Origin: Phyllobacterium sp. YR531
Lineage (GTDB): Bacteria; Pseudomonadota; Alphaproteobacteria; Rhizobiales; Rhizobiaceae
Assembly: GCF_000282595.1 (NCBI RefSeq)
Contig: NZ_AKIZ01000016.1
Location: 186,001 to 250,000 of the forward strand
DNA: 64,000 bases
Direction: 5' to 3'
Shown here: piece after piece, positions 8,639 through 20,003 of the stretch
Numbering within the stretch: position 1 is the stretch's first letter
Layout of the letters: every line of letters starts with the position of its first letter
Position numbers and translations under genes: made by a program
Notes under the pieces: generated by a model
Databases searched by the model: none
What the model was told of the DNA's origin: nothing
Seen by the model: only the letters and a program-made list of their open reading frames with translations

Positions 8639-9602
8639 GACTTACCCTCCTCTCTTTCCGAACAATGTCTGCAGCTTGTTTCGCCATTGCTGGCGCAAGC
8701 AGGAAACCGTGCCGGTAAAGCCCGTTGATGCTGATATGGTTTTCGGTTTTAACCACTCGTGGAAGATTATCCGGGTAGGCCGGGCGAACGCCGACCCCGG
8801 TCTCGATGACTTCGGCTTCGCCAAATGCAGGATGAACACTATACGCAGCGTTCAACAACTCCATGACCGAACGAGCAGTTACCGGACCACTCGCATCGCT
8901 TTCGATCATAGTCGCCCCGACCATAAATATGTGATCTGAACGCGGGACAACATAAAGCGGAAACCGGGGGTGAATTAGGCGTAAGGGTCGCGATAGGGCT
9001 ATGTCTTTGCTACGTAGCAAAAGCATCTCACCCCGCACCCCTCTCAAAGCAGGGTCTGCCGCTGCCATTCCTGTGCAATTGATAATCCATTCAAAATCGG
9101 AAGTCTTGGTAGCGCTAATTTCAGTTTCAAATTGAACACCTAAAGCAGCAAGCACTGCCTTCAATTCGGTCAAGACCCTACGCGGTGTCAGATGGGCCTC
9201 GCGTTCAAAGAATAGCCCCTTACGGAAAAGACCATTAAGGTCCGGCTCCAAAAGCGATATTGCTTCCTCTCCAATCCGCACAAAACCCGATGTCCGTGCG
9301 GCAAACCGATCCAGCTCTTTCACATCGCGCGCTGGAGCAATCACCAGCGTTCCCTTGCGGGTCACTAATCCAGGAAGCACCTCTTCCCACCAATCTGCGG
9401 CACTCAATCCTAAATCGACAATTGCCTGCTCAGCACTTTCCCTCTCACACCATGGCGCGAGCATACCACCAGCATACCAGGAAGCGGTAGAATTCCCATT
9501 CTCGCAGGGATCTACAATTGTTACTTCCGCTCCGCGCATCCGAAGCTCATAAGCGACCGTGAGGCCGGCGACGCCGGCCCCTTTTACTAAAACGTTCGCC
9601 AC
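8607..9602 (-). CDS. thiO: Glycine oxidase ThiO
   Basis: An FAD-dependent oxidase of the DAO family that makes dehydroglycine for ThiG. The FAD-binding start VLVKGAGVAGLTVAYELRMRG and the substrate/FAD region STASWYAGGMLAPWCE are clear. The C-terminal GLYRHGFLLAPAMA is typical of ThiO. The GTG at 9602 is preferred: GGGGAG, which overlaps the thiC stop, precedes it by a good distance. Another GTG lies at 9617. Confidence 0.93.
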   Translation of the reverse strand: MANVLVKGAGVAGLTVAYELRMRGAEVTIVDPCENGNSTASWYAGGMLAPWCERESAEQAIVDLGLSAADWWEEVLPGLVTRKGTLVIAPARDVKELDRFAARTSGFVRIGEEAISLLEPDLNGLFRKGLFFEREAHLTPRRVLTELKAVLAALGVQFETEISATKTSDFEWIINCTGMAAADPALRGVRGEMLLLRSKDIALSRPLRLIHPRFPLYVVPRSDHIFMVGATMIESDASGPVTARSVMELLNAAYSVHPAFGEAEVIETGVGVRPAYPDNLPRVVKTENHISINGLYRHGFLLAPAMAKQAADIVRKERRVSRETDCERAGL

Positions 9603-9603
9603 G

Positions 9604-11635
<2,032 letters not shown>

Positions 11636-11688
11636 TGAATGGCCTAAAGTGAACCGCTCAGCACGGTGTTGTCAAGCGGTGGTATAAA

Positions 11689-12258
11689 TCACAAACCGCG
11701 GAGCGGCTTTAACGCACCAGCCCATTTGGCAAGTTCAGACAATACAGTCGTAGCACTGGTGCCGATGAGTTCGTTCGGCGTGAACACGCCGTCATCGTTG
11801 ATAAATTGCTGATATGCAGGAATCGGCACACTTTCACCAAGCGGCACCATGCGAAGGGCTGTTAGCAGGCCTTTCACCGACTCTGTCGCACGCAAACCAC
11901 CAGAAACACCGCCATAACTTACAAAGCTCGCGGGCTTATAGTTCCACTCATTCCATAGATACACCAGCGCGTTTATGAGTGAAGGCGGCGCATTATAATC
12001 ATACTCAGGCATCACAAAAATATAAGCATCGCCGGGCTCAATGGCCTCGCTCCATTTTTTCGTGTGAGCATGCTCGTATTTTCTCATGCGTGGATGATTC
12101 GGTTCGTCATAGATCGGCAAATTAAAATCGGCGAGATCAATAAGCACTGGTTCAAAATTGCCATCCTGCTTGGCAAATTCGTTAAACCACTTTGCTACAG
12201 CAGGGCCGCCACGCCCGGGCCGTGTGCTTGCTATAATGATATTGAGCTTGAGTGCCAT
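11689..12258 (-). CDS. NAD(P)H-dependent FMN reductase family flavoprotein
   Basis: A 189-aa flavodoxin-like protein. The FMN phosphate loop is IIASTRPGRGGPAVAKWF near the start, and VMPEYDYNAPPSLINALVYLW followed by SYGGVSGG is the flavin-binding part typical of the NADPH-dependent FMN reductase/chromate-quinone reductase family. The ATG at 12258 has GGAGAT at suitable spacing; the in-frame ATG at 12267 is too close to it. Single gene, with rpsU upstream on the same strand. Confidence 0.9.
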   Translation of the reverse strand: MALKLNIIIASTRPGRGGPAVAKWFNEFAKQDGNFEPVLIDLADFNLPIYDEPNHPRMRKYEHAHTKKWSEAIEPGDAYIFVMPEYDYNAPPSLINALVYLWNEWNYKPASFVSYGGVSGGLRATESVKGLLTALRMVPLGESVPIPAYQQFINDDGVFTPNELIGTSATTVLSELAKWAGALKPLRGL

Positions 12259-12369
12259 TGCGGTCATATCTCCAAAAAACTTTAATGATCGATAAGTAAA
12301 TGCATCGACAACGCGCGCAAGAAGGCACTTTTTTGAAACCGGCTATAAACGTGCAACCTGGAAATAACG

Positions 12370-12402
12370 AAACCCGCTACAGCTCTTCAGCTATGCGGGT
12401 TT
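12370..12402 (-). terminator. Terminator downstream of rpsU
   Basis: Hairpin with arms AAACCCGC and GCGGGTTT extended by TAGCT/AGCT pairing, 35 bp after the rpsU stop. The minus-strand tail after the stem is short in T. Confidence 0.65.
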
Positions 12403-12436
12403 ATCGTCAAAACAACGGGCTATAGATGCCCATCAA

Positions 12437-12712
12437 TCATCGGTTGTTGTAATCATTACCTGCTGGCGCGCCGGGACGTGCAACACGTTCTTTTTTCTTT
12501 GGTCCAGGTAACAAGCCTTCGCGTTGTGCTTGTTTGCGGGCAGCCTTGCGAGCGCGGCTCACCGCTTCTGCTTTTTCACGGACACGGCGTTCTGATGGCT
12601 TTTCAAAAGCCTGACGGGCCTTCATTTCGCGAAATAAACCTTCGCGTTGCATCTTCTTCTTCAGAACCCGAAGGGCCTGTTCAACATTGTTATCACGGAC
12701 GAGAACTTGCAA
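12437..12712 (-). CDS. rpsU: 30S ribosomal protein S21
   Basis: A 91-aa basic protein opening [43 protein letters not shown], the S21 core. The C-terminal Lys/Arg-rich tail (from about residue 58) is longer than in enterobacteria, as is usual in Hyphomicrobiales. It takes part in mRNA binding to the small subunit at initiation. Confidence 0.97.
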   Translation of the reverse strand: MQVLVRDNNVEQALRVLKKKMQREGLFREMKARQAFEKPSERRVREKAEAVSRARKAARKQAQREGLLPGPKKKERVARPGAPAGNDYNNR

Positions 12713-12965
12713 TCGTTTTCCTTACCCATGCTTGCCTCGTCTTGCGGAGACGAAACTGACCACAACCAGACAAGCGTTTGAAGAATTGCCCCTACGGCAA
12801 CCCGGAGAAGCGCGGACTTTATTCATTCCCGCGCCAAAAATCCAGTGCACCAATCAATTAACTTGGTTGTAGCCAATGCAATTATTCAAAATACGCAATC
12901 CATAATTATAAGATGTCGGTTGGAATTGCATGATCATCGAAACCGGAATTACTTCAACTTAGAAT

Positions 12966-14384
12966 TTACTTATTATTCGGTGTGGTCGTTACTGCCTGTG
13001 CGCCGATGTGGTCTGCAAAGTTTGCCCCAGTAAAACCATAGGTTTGGCTGTCAGCACTCTCTGGCAGCATGTTCTTGTTCCAGTTTTTCCACTTAAGTCG
13101 AACTTCATCATAAACGTCTGGCAGTAGATTTTTAAGGTTCGCCCGCTCTAGTGGGTCATCCACGACATTGAAAAGAAACTCATTGGTCAAAATTTTCAGG
13201 TATTTATAGTCTCCCATACGCGCAGCACGCTGAGCATTTCCCTTATAGCGCCAAAACACAGTACGGGACTTAACTCCCTCGTCCCCTTTTAACATTGGCA
13301 GTATGGATAGCCCATCAGACTGGTGGTTCTGGTCGACATTCGTTTCCGCGGCTTCCAGTAGAGTGGGTAGCCAATCCATGCTCAGGGTGACTTGCTCACT
13401 TGTTTGGCCAGAAGGTATTTTCGCTGGCCAACATATGAGAGAGGGAATTCTTATCCCGCCCTCGAGCAACTCAGATTTCTTACCGGAGAACGGCCACGTA
13501 TTTGAAAATCGCTCACCGCCATTGTCACTTGTGAAGACAACGATCGTATTTTCACGAATTTTCTTGTCGGTGAGCGCTTGCAATATTCGTCCAACTTGAA
13601 AATCCATCCTTTCAACGATTTGACGATACACGTCCTGGGTTCCCGCATCAAAAGCGGCCAGACTATTCTTTTTGCGGGCAGCCTCCTTTTTCCCTTGTTC
13701 GCCCGGAGCCTCCCAAGGCCAATGCGGTGCATTAAAATGTACGCTGGCGAAAAATGGCCGCTCGCAGCTATCACTTTTCTGAATCAGCTCCACGGTTTTA
13801 TCGCCAAGAAGATCAGTAAAATAACCAGCCTTTTCCACCGGCGCATCGTCTTCCCAAAAATCCTTACCGTGATTGTAATAACTAAGAGCCGATCCGCGAA
13901 AGCCGTAAAAATGATCGTAACCACTCTTTAACGGACCATATTTGGGGTAAGCCCCCAAGTGCCATTTGCCGATCAACGTTGTCTCGTAACCTGCCTGCTT
14001 TAGTAAGGAGGGTAGAGTAGTTTGTGAAGGTGGCAGCCCTATATCACGTCCAGCCAAAGGCTCTTCTAAACCAAGAGCCAGACGGTATTGATACTGACCT
14101 GTCATAATTGCGGTCCTGGTTGCCGAACAAACCGGGGAATTGGAATAGGCTTGCAGCAAGCGAACACCATCATTTCCAATCTTGTCTATGGCAGGAGTTC
14201 TGATCGTCGGATGTCCATAGGACGACAGGTCCGCATAGCCTAGATCATCGGCAAGAATGAAAATTATATTTGGTTTTTTGTTGAGTTTAACTGCAGCTTT
14301 TCCGCTCGCACCAGTGGCCAATACTGTACCGATCGCTGCACCTTGCAGCACAGCACGACGAGATATTTTCTTTAACACAATCAA
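12966..14384 (-). CDS. Tat-exported type I sulfatase (arylsulfatase family)
   Basis: A 472-aa alkaline-phosphatase-superfamily sulfatase. The N-terminus KKISRRAVLQGAAIG is a twin-arginine signal. The metal-binding NIIFILADDLGYADLS opens the catalytic domain. The formylglycine site is CSATR (about residue 84), a C-x-A-x-R form, so the Cys must be converted by a maturase not present here. IGKWHLG and TSDNGGE supply further active-site residues. It should release sulfate from organic sulfate esters in the periplasm. It stands alone in AT-rich surroundings between rpsU and ridA. Confidence 0.92.
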   Translation of the reverse strand: MIVLKKISRRAVLQGAAIGTVLATGASGKAAVKLNKKPNIIFILADDLGYADLSSYGHPTIRTPAIDKIGNDGVRLLQAYSNSPVCSATRTAIMTGQYQYRLALGLEEPLAGRDIGLPPSQTTLPSLLKQAGYETTLIGKWHLGAYPKYGPLKSGYDHFYGFRGSALSYYNHGKDFWEDDAPVEKAGYFTDLLGDKTVELIQKSDSCERPFFASVHFNAPHWPWEAPGEQGKKEAARKKNSLAAFDAGTQDVYRQIVERMDFQVGRILQALTDKKIRENTIVVFTSDNGGERFSNTWPFSGKKSELLEGGIRIPSLICWPAKIPSGQTSEQVTLSMDWLPTLLEAAETNVDQNHQSDGLSILPMLKGDEGVKSRTVFWRYKGNAQRAARMGDYKYLKILTNEFLFNVVDDPLERANLKNLLPDVYDEVRLKWKNWNKNMLPESADSQTYGFTGANFADHIGAQAVTTTPNNK

Positions 14385-14601
14385 TACCTTATAAAGTAGT
14401 AAAATAAATACTTAAGTGCCAACGTCTCATTCTCGACTGGCAGCAAACACACTTTATTAGCGAGAATTTTGAGCACTTAACAAGAAAACGGTTACTGGTA
14501 TTTAGAAGAATAAAAGAAAAATAATGCGTTTTCTGATCAATAAAAACACACACGATCAACAGCTACTTTTTTGGACGTATCACGTTTATTATATAAACAA
14601 A

Positions 14602-14631
14602 ATTGGCGTCGGCTGGTGGGCCGACGCCAAT
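14602..14631 (-). terminator. Terminator downstream of ridA
   Basis: Perfect 12-bp arms ATTGGCGTCGGC and GCCGACGCCAAT with a 6-nt loop, followed on the minus strand by TTTGTTTATAT. It lies 33 bp after the ridA stop. Confidence 0.85.
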
Positions 14632-14663
14632 TAGAATGATCCGGATTATAGTGGGAGTATTGC

Positions 14664-15008
14664 TTAGATTGCAGCAGTGATAATAATTTCAACCTTGTAT
14701 TCCGGCGTTGCGAGTTTGGCCTCGCCAGTTGCACGTGCAGGTGCGTTTGCCGGATCGACCCAAGCATCCCAGACTGCATTCATCTCGCCGAAATCCTTCA
14801 TGTCATCGAGCCAGATAATCGCCTGCAACAATTTGGACTTGTCTGTACCAGCTTCTTTCAAAAGACGATCAACCGAAGCCAATACGTCTTTGGTCTGTTC
14901 TGTTACGCTCTTGCCGGGACCACCGACTTGACCAGCCAGATAGACTGTATTGCCATGGATAACAGCTTGGCTCATACGGGGCCCTGCTTCAATACGACGA
15001 ACGCTCAT
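14664..15008 (-). CDS. RidA (YjgF/YER057c/UK114) family protein
   Basis: A 114-aa protein with the family opening GNTVYLAGQVGG and the closing PEYKVEIIITAAI. RidA members hydrolyse reactive enamine/imine intermediates from PLP enzymes. The Arg that binds the carboxylate in true RidA lies in APARATGEAKLA, suggesting activity is kept. AGGAGATTCTC precedes the ATG at 15008. The subfamily (RidA or Rid1-7) is not settled. Confidence 0.9.
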   Translation of the reverse strand: MSVRRIEAGPRMSQAVIHGNTVYLAGQVGGPGKSVTEQTKDVLASVDRLLKEAGTDKSKLLQAIIWLDDMKDFGEMNAVWDAWVDPANAPARATGEAKLATPEYKVEIIITAAI

Positions 15009-15060
15009 GAGAATCTCCTGTGGAAGTGTGGGGACAAACAAATGCTTGTTTTAGTGCAAG

Positions 15061-15081
15061 AAAAAAGGGCCATACGGCCCT
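15061..15081 (-). terminator. Terminator of the tRNA-Lys gene
   Basis: Stem AGGGCC/GGCCCT with a 4-nt loop and six T residues on the minus strand, 15 bp after the tRNA 3' end. Confidence 0.88.
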
Positions 15082-15095
15082 CGTTTCAGAAGAAG

Positions 15096-15171
<76 letters not shown>

Positions 15172-15283
15172 GTCAGCCGCTTCCGCGACGACAGTGAGCG
15201 CTCTATAACGGCGCAAATCTTGCCTGTCCAGCCCTTCACAAAACTTTATCGCACAGATCGGCAAGAACCTGAGCTTTTCGCTA

Positions 15284-16201
15284 TCAGACGAACAATTTTC
15301 CTTCAGCAACTCTTACCGCCGAGCCACCAATCCTTGCGCCGATTAACTTTTTATCCTGAATGTCCAATTCCAGTTGAAGGTTTGACGGTCGGCCCATTTC
15401 ATACCCTTGCTCAATCTTTAGTCGCACCAGACCATCAAGTGGCTCATCAAACGAATGGATAGCTCCAGCAAATGCTGCTGTGGCTGAACCGGTTGCCGGG
15501 TCTTCATAGGTGCCATCGTCACTTACAAACATGCGGGCATGAAAATTACTGCCTTGCAGAAGGGTTTCACGACAATAGGCATAAACCGGCAACTGGCGAT
15601 GACCGATTCGAGGTGCGATCTCGCGCATAGCAGTCTGGTCGATATGAATTCGGCCAGCCGCAGCAAGACCATGGATCGGCACCAGAAGGAATGGCACGCC
15701 TGCATTCCAAATGCTTGGAACATGATTCTCGAAGCCAATTTCACTGGGCTCCAGCCGCAATGCCATTGCAATCGCTACCTTATCGTAACTGTAACTCACC
15801 CGCTCGGGCAGTTTAGGCAGATCGAATTCGGCAAAAACATTTTTCTCTGAAAGCCTCACTCCACAACGAACCGGCCCTACCTGCTCTTCCAGAATGATCA
15901 ATGCATCCTGCTCTCTCTCCGCTCCACCAAACCGGTTTTGAGCGAGCGATATGGCCGTTCCTACAGTTGGGTGCCCTGCAAAAGGCATTTCATAATCTGG
16001 AGTGAAAATTCGTACCCACGCCGTATGTGCAGGGTTTTTGGCTGGAAGCACGAAAACTGTTTCAGATAAATTGAACTCACGAGCAATCCGCTGCATTGCC
16101 TCGTCATCGAGACCTTCCGCATCATGGACGATTGCTAACGGGTTCCCCTTCAGTACCTCAGAGGTAAAAACGTCATATATTTCATAACGGCGACCAGTCA
16201 T
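15284..16201 (-). CDS. PhzF-family isomerase
   Basis: A 305-aa protein of the PhzF/YddE fold. It has the N-terminal YDVFTSEVLKGNPLAIV, the catalytic Glu in FNLSETVFVLP, the FAGHPTVGTA loop and the later DPATGSATAAFAG repeat of that loop in the second half. Family members catalyse proton shifts in small acids; it does not by itself imply phenazine synthesis, and no phz genes are nearby. The ATG at 16201 has AGGAGC 8 bp before it. Confidence 0.9.
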   Translation of the reverse strand: MTGRRYEIYDVFTSEVLKGNPLAIVHDAEGLDDEAMQRIAREFNLSETVFVLPAKNPAHTAWVRIFTPDYEMPFAGHPTVGTAISLAQNRFGGAEREQDALIILEEQVGPVRCGVRLSEKNVFAEFDLPKLPERVSYSYDKVAIAMALRLEPSEIGFENHVPSIWNAGVPFLLVPIHGLAAAGRIHIDQTAMREIAPRIGHRQLPVYAYCRETLLQGSNFHARMFVSDDGTYEDPATGSATAAFAGAIHSFDEPLDGLVRLKIEQGYEMGRPSNLQLELDIQDKKLIGARIGGSAVRVAEGKLFV

Positions 16202-16272
16202 CGGCAATGCTCCTATTAAACTTAGTGAAAATAGAGCAACCTTCTAGTGCTTCAAGTCAAACCTTGTGACGG

Positions 16273-16986
16273 TTACATTTGGCTGAAATGCCAATCACCA
16301 AAGGTCCGGAATGTGGCTGGCGTCGTATCGCTCATGTCTGCAGATCTAGACACGGCAATCACGTCATCAAGCTCAGAGTTGACCTCATCCGCAATATGGC
16401 GGCGTATGCTGGCCAACAATTCTTGCGAACTCAAATCAAAATAAAAACGCCGAAACAACGCAATGCTGCTATCGGCTGTGACGAGATATATATTACTGTC
16501 GGAGCGGTGAGCATCCGCCAGATTAATAGCGGTTTCCTCCATAACCTCTCTCTGCATGTTTCGATCTATGTCTATGACCTCGTCGCGCACATCGCCTTCA
16601 TCGAAGGATCCTGCAGGAAAATAGACTCGACCAGCCGCAGCTGTCGATGGGGCCATTCTACCCGCGATTAGCGCATTATCGCTGGAAACGATCACACCTA
16701 CTGCAAAAATGTGCCATGGTTTTATCGATGTTCGATTCTTCTTCCAGTGCATCATCGTTTCAAAACGTGTGCGTTTGTAAACAGCTTCAAAAACGCCAGA
16801 ACTGATATCGGCCTGTTCGGCCATGAAGAAATCGCCATTGAAAAGAGCAGGATTTGCCTTGCACTCATCCTCCCAGTTTCTCGCTATTTCAAGCTTGTTT
16901 TCCTGTTCATAAGCCAACTTGCCGTCAACTATTCGAACCAGAGCCTCATTAAGCTCTATCACTGTCTTTTCAGGAAAGGTTTTCAA
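16273..16986 (-). CDS. Divergent Nudix hydrolase
   Basis: A 237-aa protein with a Nudix-like box: PAGSFDEGDV, then REVMEETAINL, which matches REUxEExGU except that Gly is Ala, with a longer spacer between the G and the RE part. It probably cleaves a nucleoside diphosphate derivative, but the altered box leaves activity open. The start is a TTG three bases after the stop of the upstream EEP-family gene, so the two form an operon. Confidence 0.75.
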   Translation of the reverse strand: MKTFPEKTVIELNEALVRIVDGKLAYEQENKLEIARNWEDECKANPALFNGDFFMAEQADISSGVFEAVYKRTRFETMMHWKKNRTSIKPWHIFAVGVIVSSDNALIAGRMAPSTAAAGRVYFPAGSFDEGDVRDEVIDIDRNMQREVMEETAINLADAHRSDSNIYLVTADSSIALFRRFYFDLSSQELLASIRRHIADEVNSELDDVIAVSRSADMSDTTPATFRTFGDWHFSQM

Positions 16987-16989
16987 TGC

Positions 16990-18105
16990 TCAAACCACGC
17001 CAAACGTAACTGCAACTGGGCAATGATCACTGGCTTTGGGACGATCCCAGCCGATGCGAGGAAAACGCTCGGTCTTTTGATCCGGCGGAAAGATTGTACG
17101 AAATGGCTGCCCTTGCCTGACAATATCGGGAATGGATCGCGCATTGTTACGCGCCAATGCTGGAGAGGCGAGGATATAGTCTAGCTGGCACAAGTGCCGC
17201 TCATCGGGTCCGCGAGTGTGATAAAGCGTCCATCGATCCATGACAGGGCGTCGTTCAACGAGATTTTCGCAGAACCCGCCTTCCAGTAAAACGTTTACGC
17301 TGCTCTCCGCCTCTCCAACAGGTTCAAACCTGTATCCGGAAAGTGTATCGCCTTTTATCAGCACGCGCTCACGATAATCGTTGAAATCACCACAGATAAC
17401 CCAGCTCTTGTCAGCTGATCCCCCGCTCCCGGCAAACTTATCTTCGATGATACGGCGTACGGCTTTTGCTTCCGCTACTCGAACAGGCATGGACGCTGTC
17501 CGCCCATCCATACCGTTTCGTGGCGTACCCATAGATTTGAAATGACTGACGAAAAGCGTCAGCGGTTTACCGCCAATACGTACGTGGATCTCGAGGCAGT
17601 CGCGCTTGAATATCCGTTCGTACGACTCGAGGCCCAGCATTGCCAGCTCAGAATTATGAAGCCCGAAATCATTATAGGTGAGATGGGCATGGCTCGTCAT
17701 TGCAACGAATTCGATCGGCAAGCCGTCGCGTGTTTGATCTCGCATCAACACGGCCACGTCGATCCCGCGGCTGTCATTTCCCTCGACCATGTATTTGTGA
17801 CGGTAACCCTCTCCAACCATCTTGAAGAGATAACCGAACTCAAAGGCATTCAGCGCACCGAGATTATCGACTTCCTGAAGGCAAAGAATATCTGCGTGGG
17901 TCTCTGCAATAGCCAACGCTGTCAACTGCCGAGTGTCATCGGCATGGGCAATTGCACGCGCCTGCTCCAACTGCCTGTATTGCGCCTCATCCTGAATTTG
18001 GAAAAGCTGCAAAGTCCTGTCTTTATTGAGATTGTTCTTGAAACCGGAAAAGTCGAAACGGTTCATCAGATTTTCGACATTGAAGGTAGCAATACGAACG
18101 GACAT
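16990..18105 (-). CDS. Endonuclease/exonuclease/phosphatase (EEP) family protein
   Basis: A 371-aa protein with the EEP motifs: IATFNVENL at the N-terminus, CLQEVDN with the metal-binding Glu, HFKSMG with the middle His, GDFNDYRE, and the final KASDHCPV. It cleaves phosphodiester or phosphoester bonds with a metal ion; DNA, RNA or lipid substrate cannot be told. No signal peptide, so cytoplasmic. It heads a two-gene operon with the Nudix protein. Confidence 0.88.
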   Translation of the reverse strand: MSVRIATFNVENLMNRFDFSGFKNNLNKDRTLQLFQIQDEAQYRQLEQARAIAHADDTRQLTALAIAETHADILCLQEVDNLGALNAFEFGYLFKMVGEGYRHKYMVEGNDSRGIDVAVLMRDQTRDGLPIEFVAMTSHAHLTYNDFGLHNSELAMLGLESYERIFKRDCLEIHVRIGGKPLTLFVSHFKSMGTPRNGMDGRTASMPVRVAEAKAVRRIIEDKFAGSGGSADKSWVICGDFNDYRERVLIKGDTLSGYRFEPVGEAESSVNVLLEGGFCENLVERRPVMDRWTLYHTRGPDERHLCQLDYILASPALARNNARSIPDIVRQGQPFRTIFPPDQKTERFPRIGWDRPKASDHCPVAVTFGVV

Positions 18106-18235
18106 GCAAAAACCTGAAATTGTGGCAAGAAAACAGCTTCTTCCGGAACCCTATCTGTATTAACTCGTCACTTCCAGTAGCGATCGACAAAGCGAGTGCC
18201 TATATCAGGTAAACGGAAACGGGAAATGCGGGAAG

Positions 18236-18571
18236 ATGAAAATTCTAAAGATTGCCTTGGGTGTTTTATTCGTCCTTACTGCCAGCCCCATATCGATGAC
18301 GTCAGCACGCGAAATCCAAACATATCGACCGGCTCCGCGGGGGCTGGATATAGTGCCGCGAACACCGACGATACTACGCAATAACAGTCCTTATCGGGAT
18401 AGCCTGCGTGATTGCTCTACCGGAAATTGTTACAATGGGCGTGCCAATCGCCCAACAGGAAACAGCGGTCCATCACAGGTAGAGAAGTGTCGCGCTGCCT
18501 ATCAGTCGTATCGAGCATTTGACAACACCTACAAACCATTCAATCGCCCTAGAGAACGTTGCAACCTTTAA
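18236..18571 (+). CDS. Small secreted BA14K-like protein
   Basis: A 111-aa protein with a signal peptide (MKILKIALGVLFVLTASPISMTSA). The C-terminal segment CRAAYQSYRAFDNTYKPFNRPRERC resembles the BA14K module (C..RY.SYDP.TGTY.....R..C) found in Brucella and relatives, whose founding member is a 14-kDa immunoreactive protein. Two further cysteines (DCSTGNCYNG) may form a second disulfide. Function unknown; the BA14K assignment is by motif only. Confidence 0.7.
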   Translation: MKILKIALGVLFVLTASPISMTSAREIQTYRPAPRGLDIVPRTPTILRNNSPYRDSLRDCSTGNCYNGRANRPTGNSGPSQVEKCRAAYQSYRAFDNTYKPFNRPRERCNL

Positions 18572-18577
18572 TTGCAG

Positions 18578-18814
18578 TTAAACAACACGAATAAACGCTT
18601 CTGTTTGCTGAATAATTTGAAAGGGTCGCATCGTTGGGGTGCGATGCTTTTCAGGTTTGAACTGAGCATCAAATTCGATGGGCCAACCTATATCTTTCAA
18701 GAGATACTCATCCAGTTCATCCAAGTGTTGGCGAGTCCGGGCAATACGAAACGAATTTATTAGATTTTTCATTGTCTGTGACAACCAACCAATTCTGTAT
18801 TCAATATTGATCAT
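18578..18814 (-). CDS. DUF1127 protein
   Basis: A 78-aa protein with the DUF1127 core RTRQHLDELDEYLLKDIGWP, the form found in small RNA-binding and stress-related proteins of alphaproteobacteria. An ATG at 18814 is chosen; the longer frame begins at TTG without a clear ribosome site. A short inverted repeat at 18830-18850 (CGATTGCG/CGCAATCG) lies in its likely 5' leader. Confidence 0.75.
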   Translation of the reverse strand: MINIEYRIGWLSQTMKNLINSFRIARTRQHLDELDEYLLKDIGWPIEFDAQFKPEKHRTPTMRPFQIIQQTEAFIRVV

Positions 18815-18942
18815 GTGCTTGTCTTCGCTCGATTGCGTTCTCCGCAATCGAAGCGTCCTTTCTAGCAAATTGAATGTTGAATTTTATGCCTATCGCCCGC
18901 TGTGAACGCATTTGACGATCACAACGGGTAATGGTCGGGATG

Positions 18943-19929
18943 CTATGACCAGTGCGCACGCAGCTCGTCATTGAATGATGCAAAGCGCTCTTCAGGAAAG
19001 AACAGACGAGCACCTTCGAGTTCAACAACTTTGCGTGTGCCGGGAATATGCTCGGCCAGCCAATGCGCCCACTTTTTATCGAAATAGACATCGTCCGTAG
19101 CCCAGACGATCAAAGTTGGGACCTGAAGTTGCCTCAGCTTTGATTCAATTGCCACTGTTTGCGAACAATCGAATGCAGCAACAAATCGTTCCAGCCCGCC
19201 AACACCGCCCGGCTTTGAAAGGTAGGGCTGAAGATAAGCATCAATCGTGTCGTCCGAAATGCTTTCGGTATTCTCATAGCAAGGGCCCAGAGCATCCGGC
19301 GAGCGGAAAATGTTCTTATCGGAAACCATGGCCGTCAAAGTTCCTCGCAAGCCACCTGACGCACACATATTGACAAAGCCCTGAAATGCCACAGGTGGCC
19401 AATTATCGTGGGTATCGCAATCGGTCAGTGTCAGGCTGCGAACGCGGCCTGGATTATTGACCGCAAAAATCTGACATACGGCCCCACCCCCGTCATTCCC
19501 AACGAGGTCTACTTGCTCAATCTGCAATGCATCCAGAAACTGAACCAGCATGTCTGCCTGCGCGGCTGTTGATAAATCTTGCCCAGCAATTGCCTCTGTT
19601 GCGCCATGGGCCAATGTATCAATCGCAATACAGCGTCTAATATCCGACAGACCAGCCAGTTGATGCCGCCAAAGATAGCTATTTACAAGAACACCATGGA
19701 CGAAAAGAGCAACGGGTCCTTCTCCAGACTCAGCATAGTAGATGCGCCCGGATGACGTATCGACATATTTCTTCGCAGCTTCAAATTGTGGTTTGTACGA
19801 TTTATTGTTCTTGATGATCTGTTCAGCGCATTGATCAGAACACGCTTCAACAACTTCATTGTCGATGTCCAATTCAATAGTCGTTGTGTAAAGTGCATCA
19901 CCACAGGCAGCACAAATTCGGTCTGTCAT
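18943..19929 (-). CDS. Alpha/beta hydrolase with fused N-terminal C4 metal-binding module
   Basis: A 328-aa protein. Residues 1-40 contain C-x2-C (CAAC) and C-x3-C (CSDQC), a small zinc-ribbon-like module. Residues from about 55 form an alpha/beta hydrolase: VALFVHGVLVNSYLWRHQL oxyanion region and LVGNDGGGAVC at the nucleophile elbow. Asp sits where Ser is usual, as in haloalkane dehalogenases and epoxide hydrolases. The usual late catalytic His is not obvious: the C-terminus reads VELEGARLFFPEERF, where dehalogenases have an aGHF-like motif. The ATG at 19929 has AGGAGACGAAA before it. It ends a three-gene group with an AraC gene and a C4 mini-protein gene. Confidence 0.88.
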   Translation of the reverse strand: MTDRICAACGDALYTTTIELDIDNEVVEACSDQCAEQIIKNNKSYKPQFEAAKKYVDTSSGRIYYAESGEGPVALFVHGVLVNSYLWRHQLAGLSDIRRCIAIDTLAHGATEAIAGQDLSTAAQADMLVQFLDALQIEQVDLVGNDGGGAVCQIFAVNNPGRVRSLTLTDCDTHDNWPPVAFQGFVNMCASGGLRGTLTAMVSDKNIFRSPDALGPCYENTESISDDTIDAYLQPYLSKPGGVGGLERFVAAFDCSQTVAIESKLRQLQVPTLIVWATDDVYFDKKWAHWLAEHIPGTRKVVELEGARLFFPEERFASFNDELRAHWS

Positions 19930-20003
19930 TTTCGTCTCCTTCACAGCCACTCAAGGGCATGTGGAAAAGACCATTTTGCAGACTGTTATCGCTATCGAGA
20001 TAT

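Noticed and set aside
18830-18850. CGATTGCG/CGCAATCG hairpin as a terminator for the hydrolase gene
   Set aside because: No T-run follows and it lies 93 bp past the stop in the likely leader of the DUF1127 gene; its role cannot be assigned.
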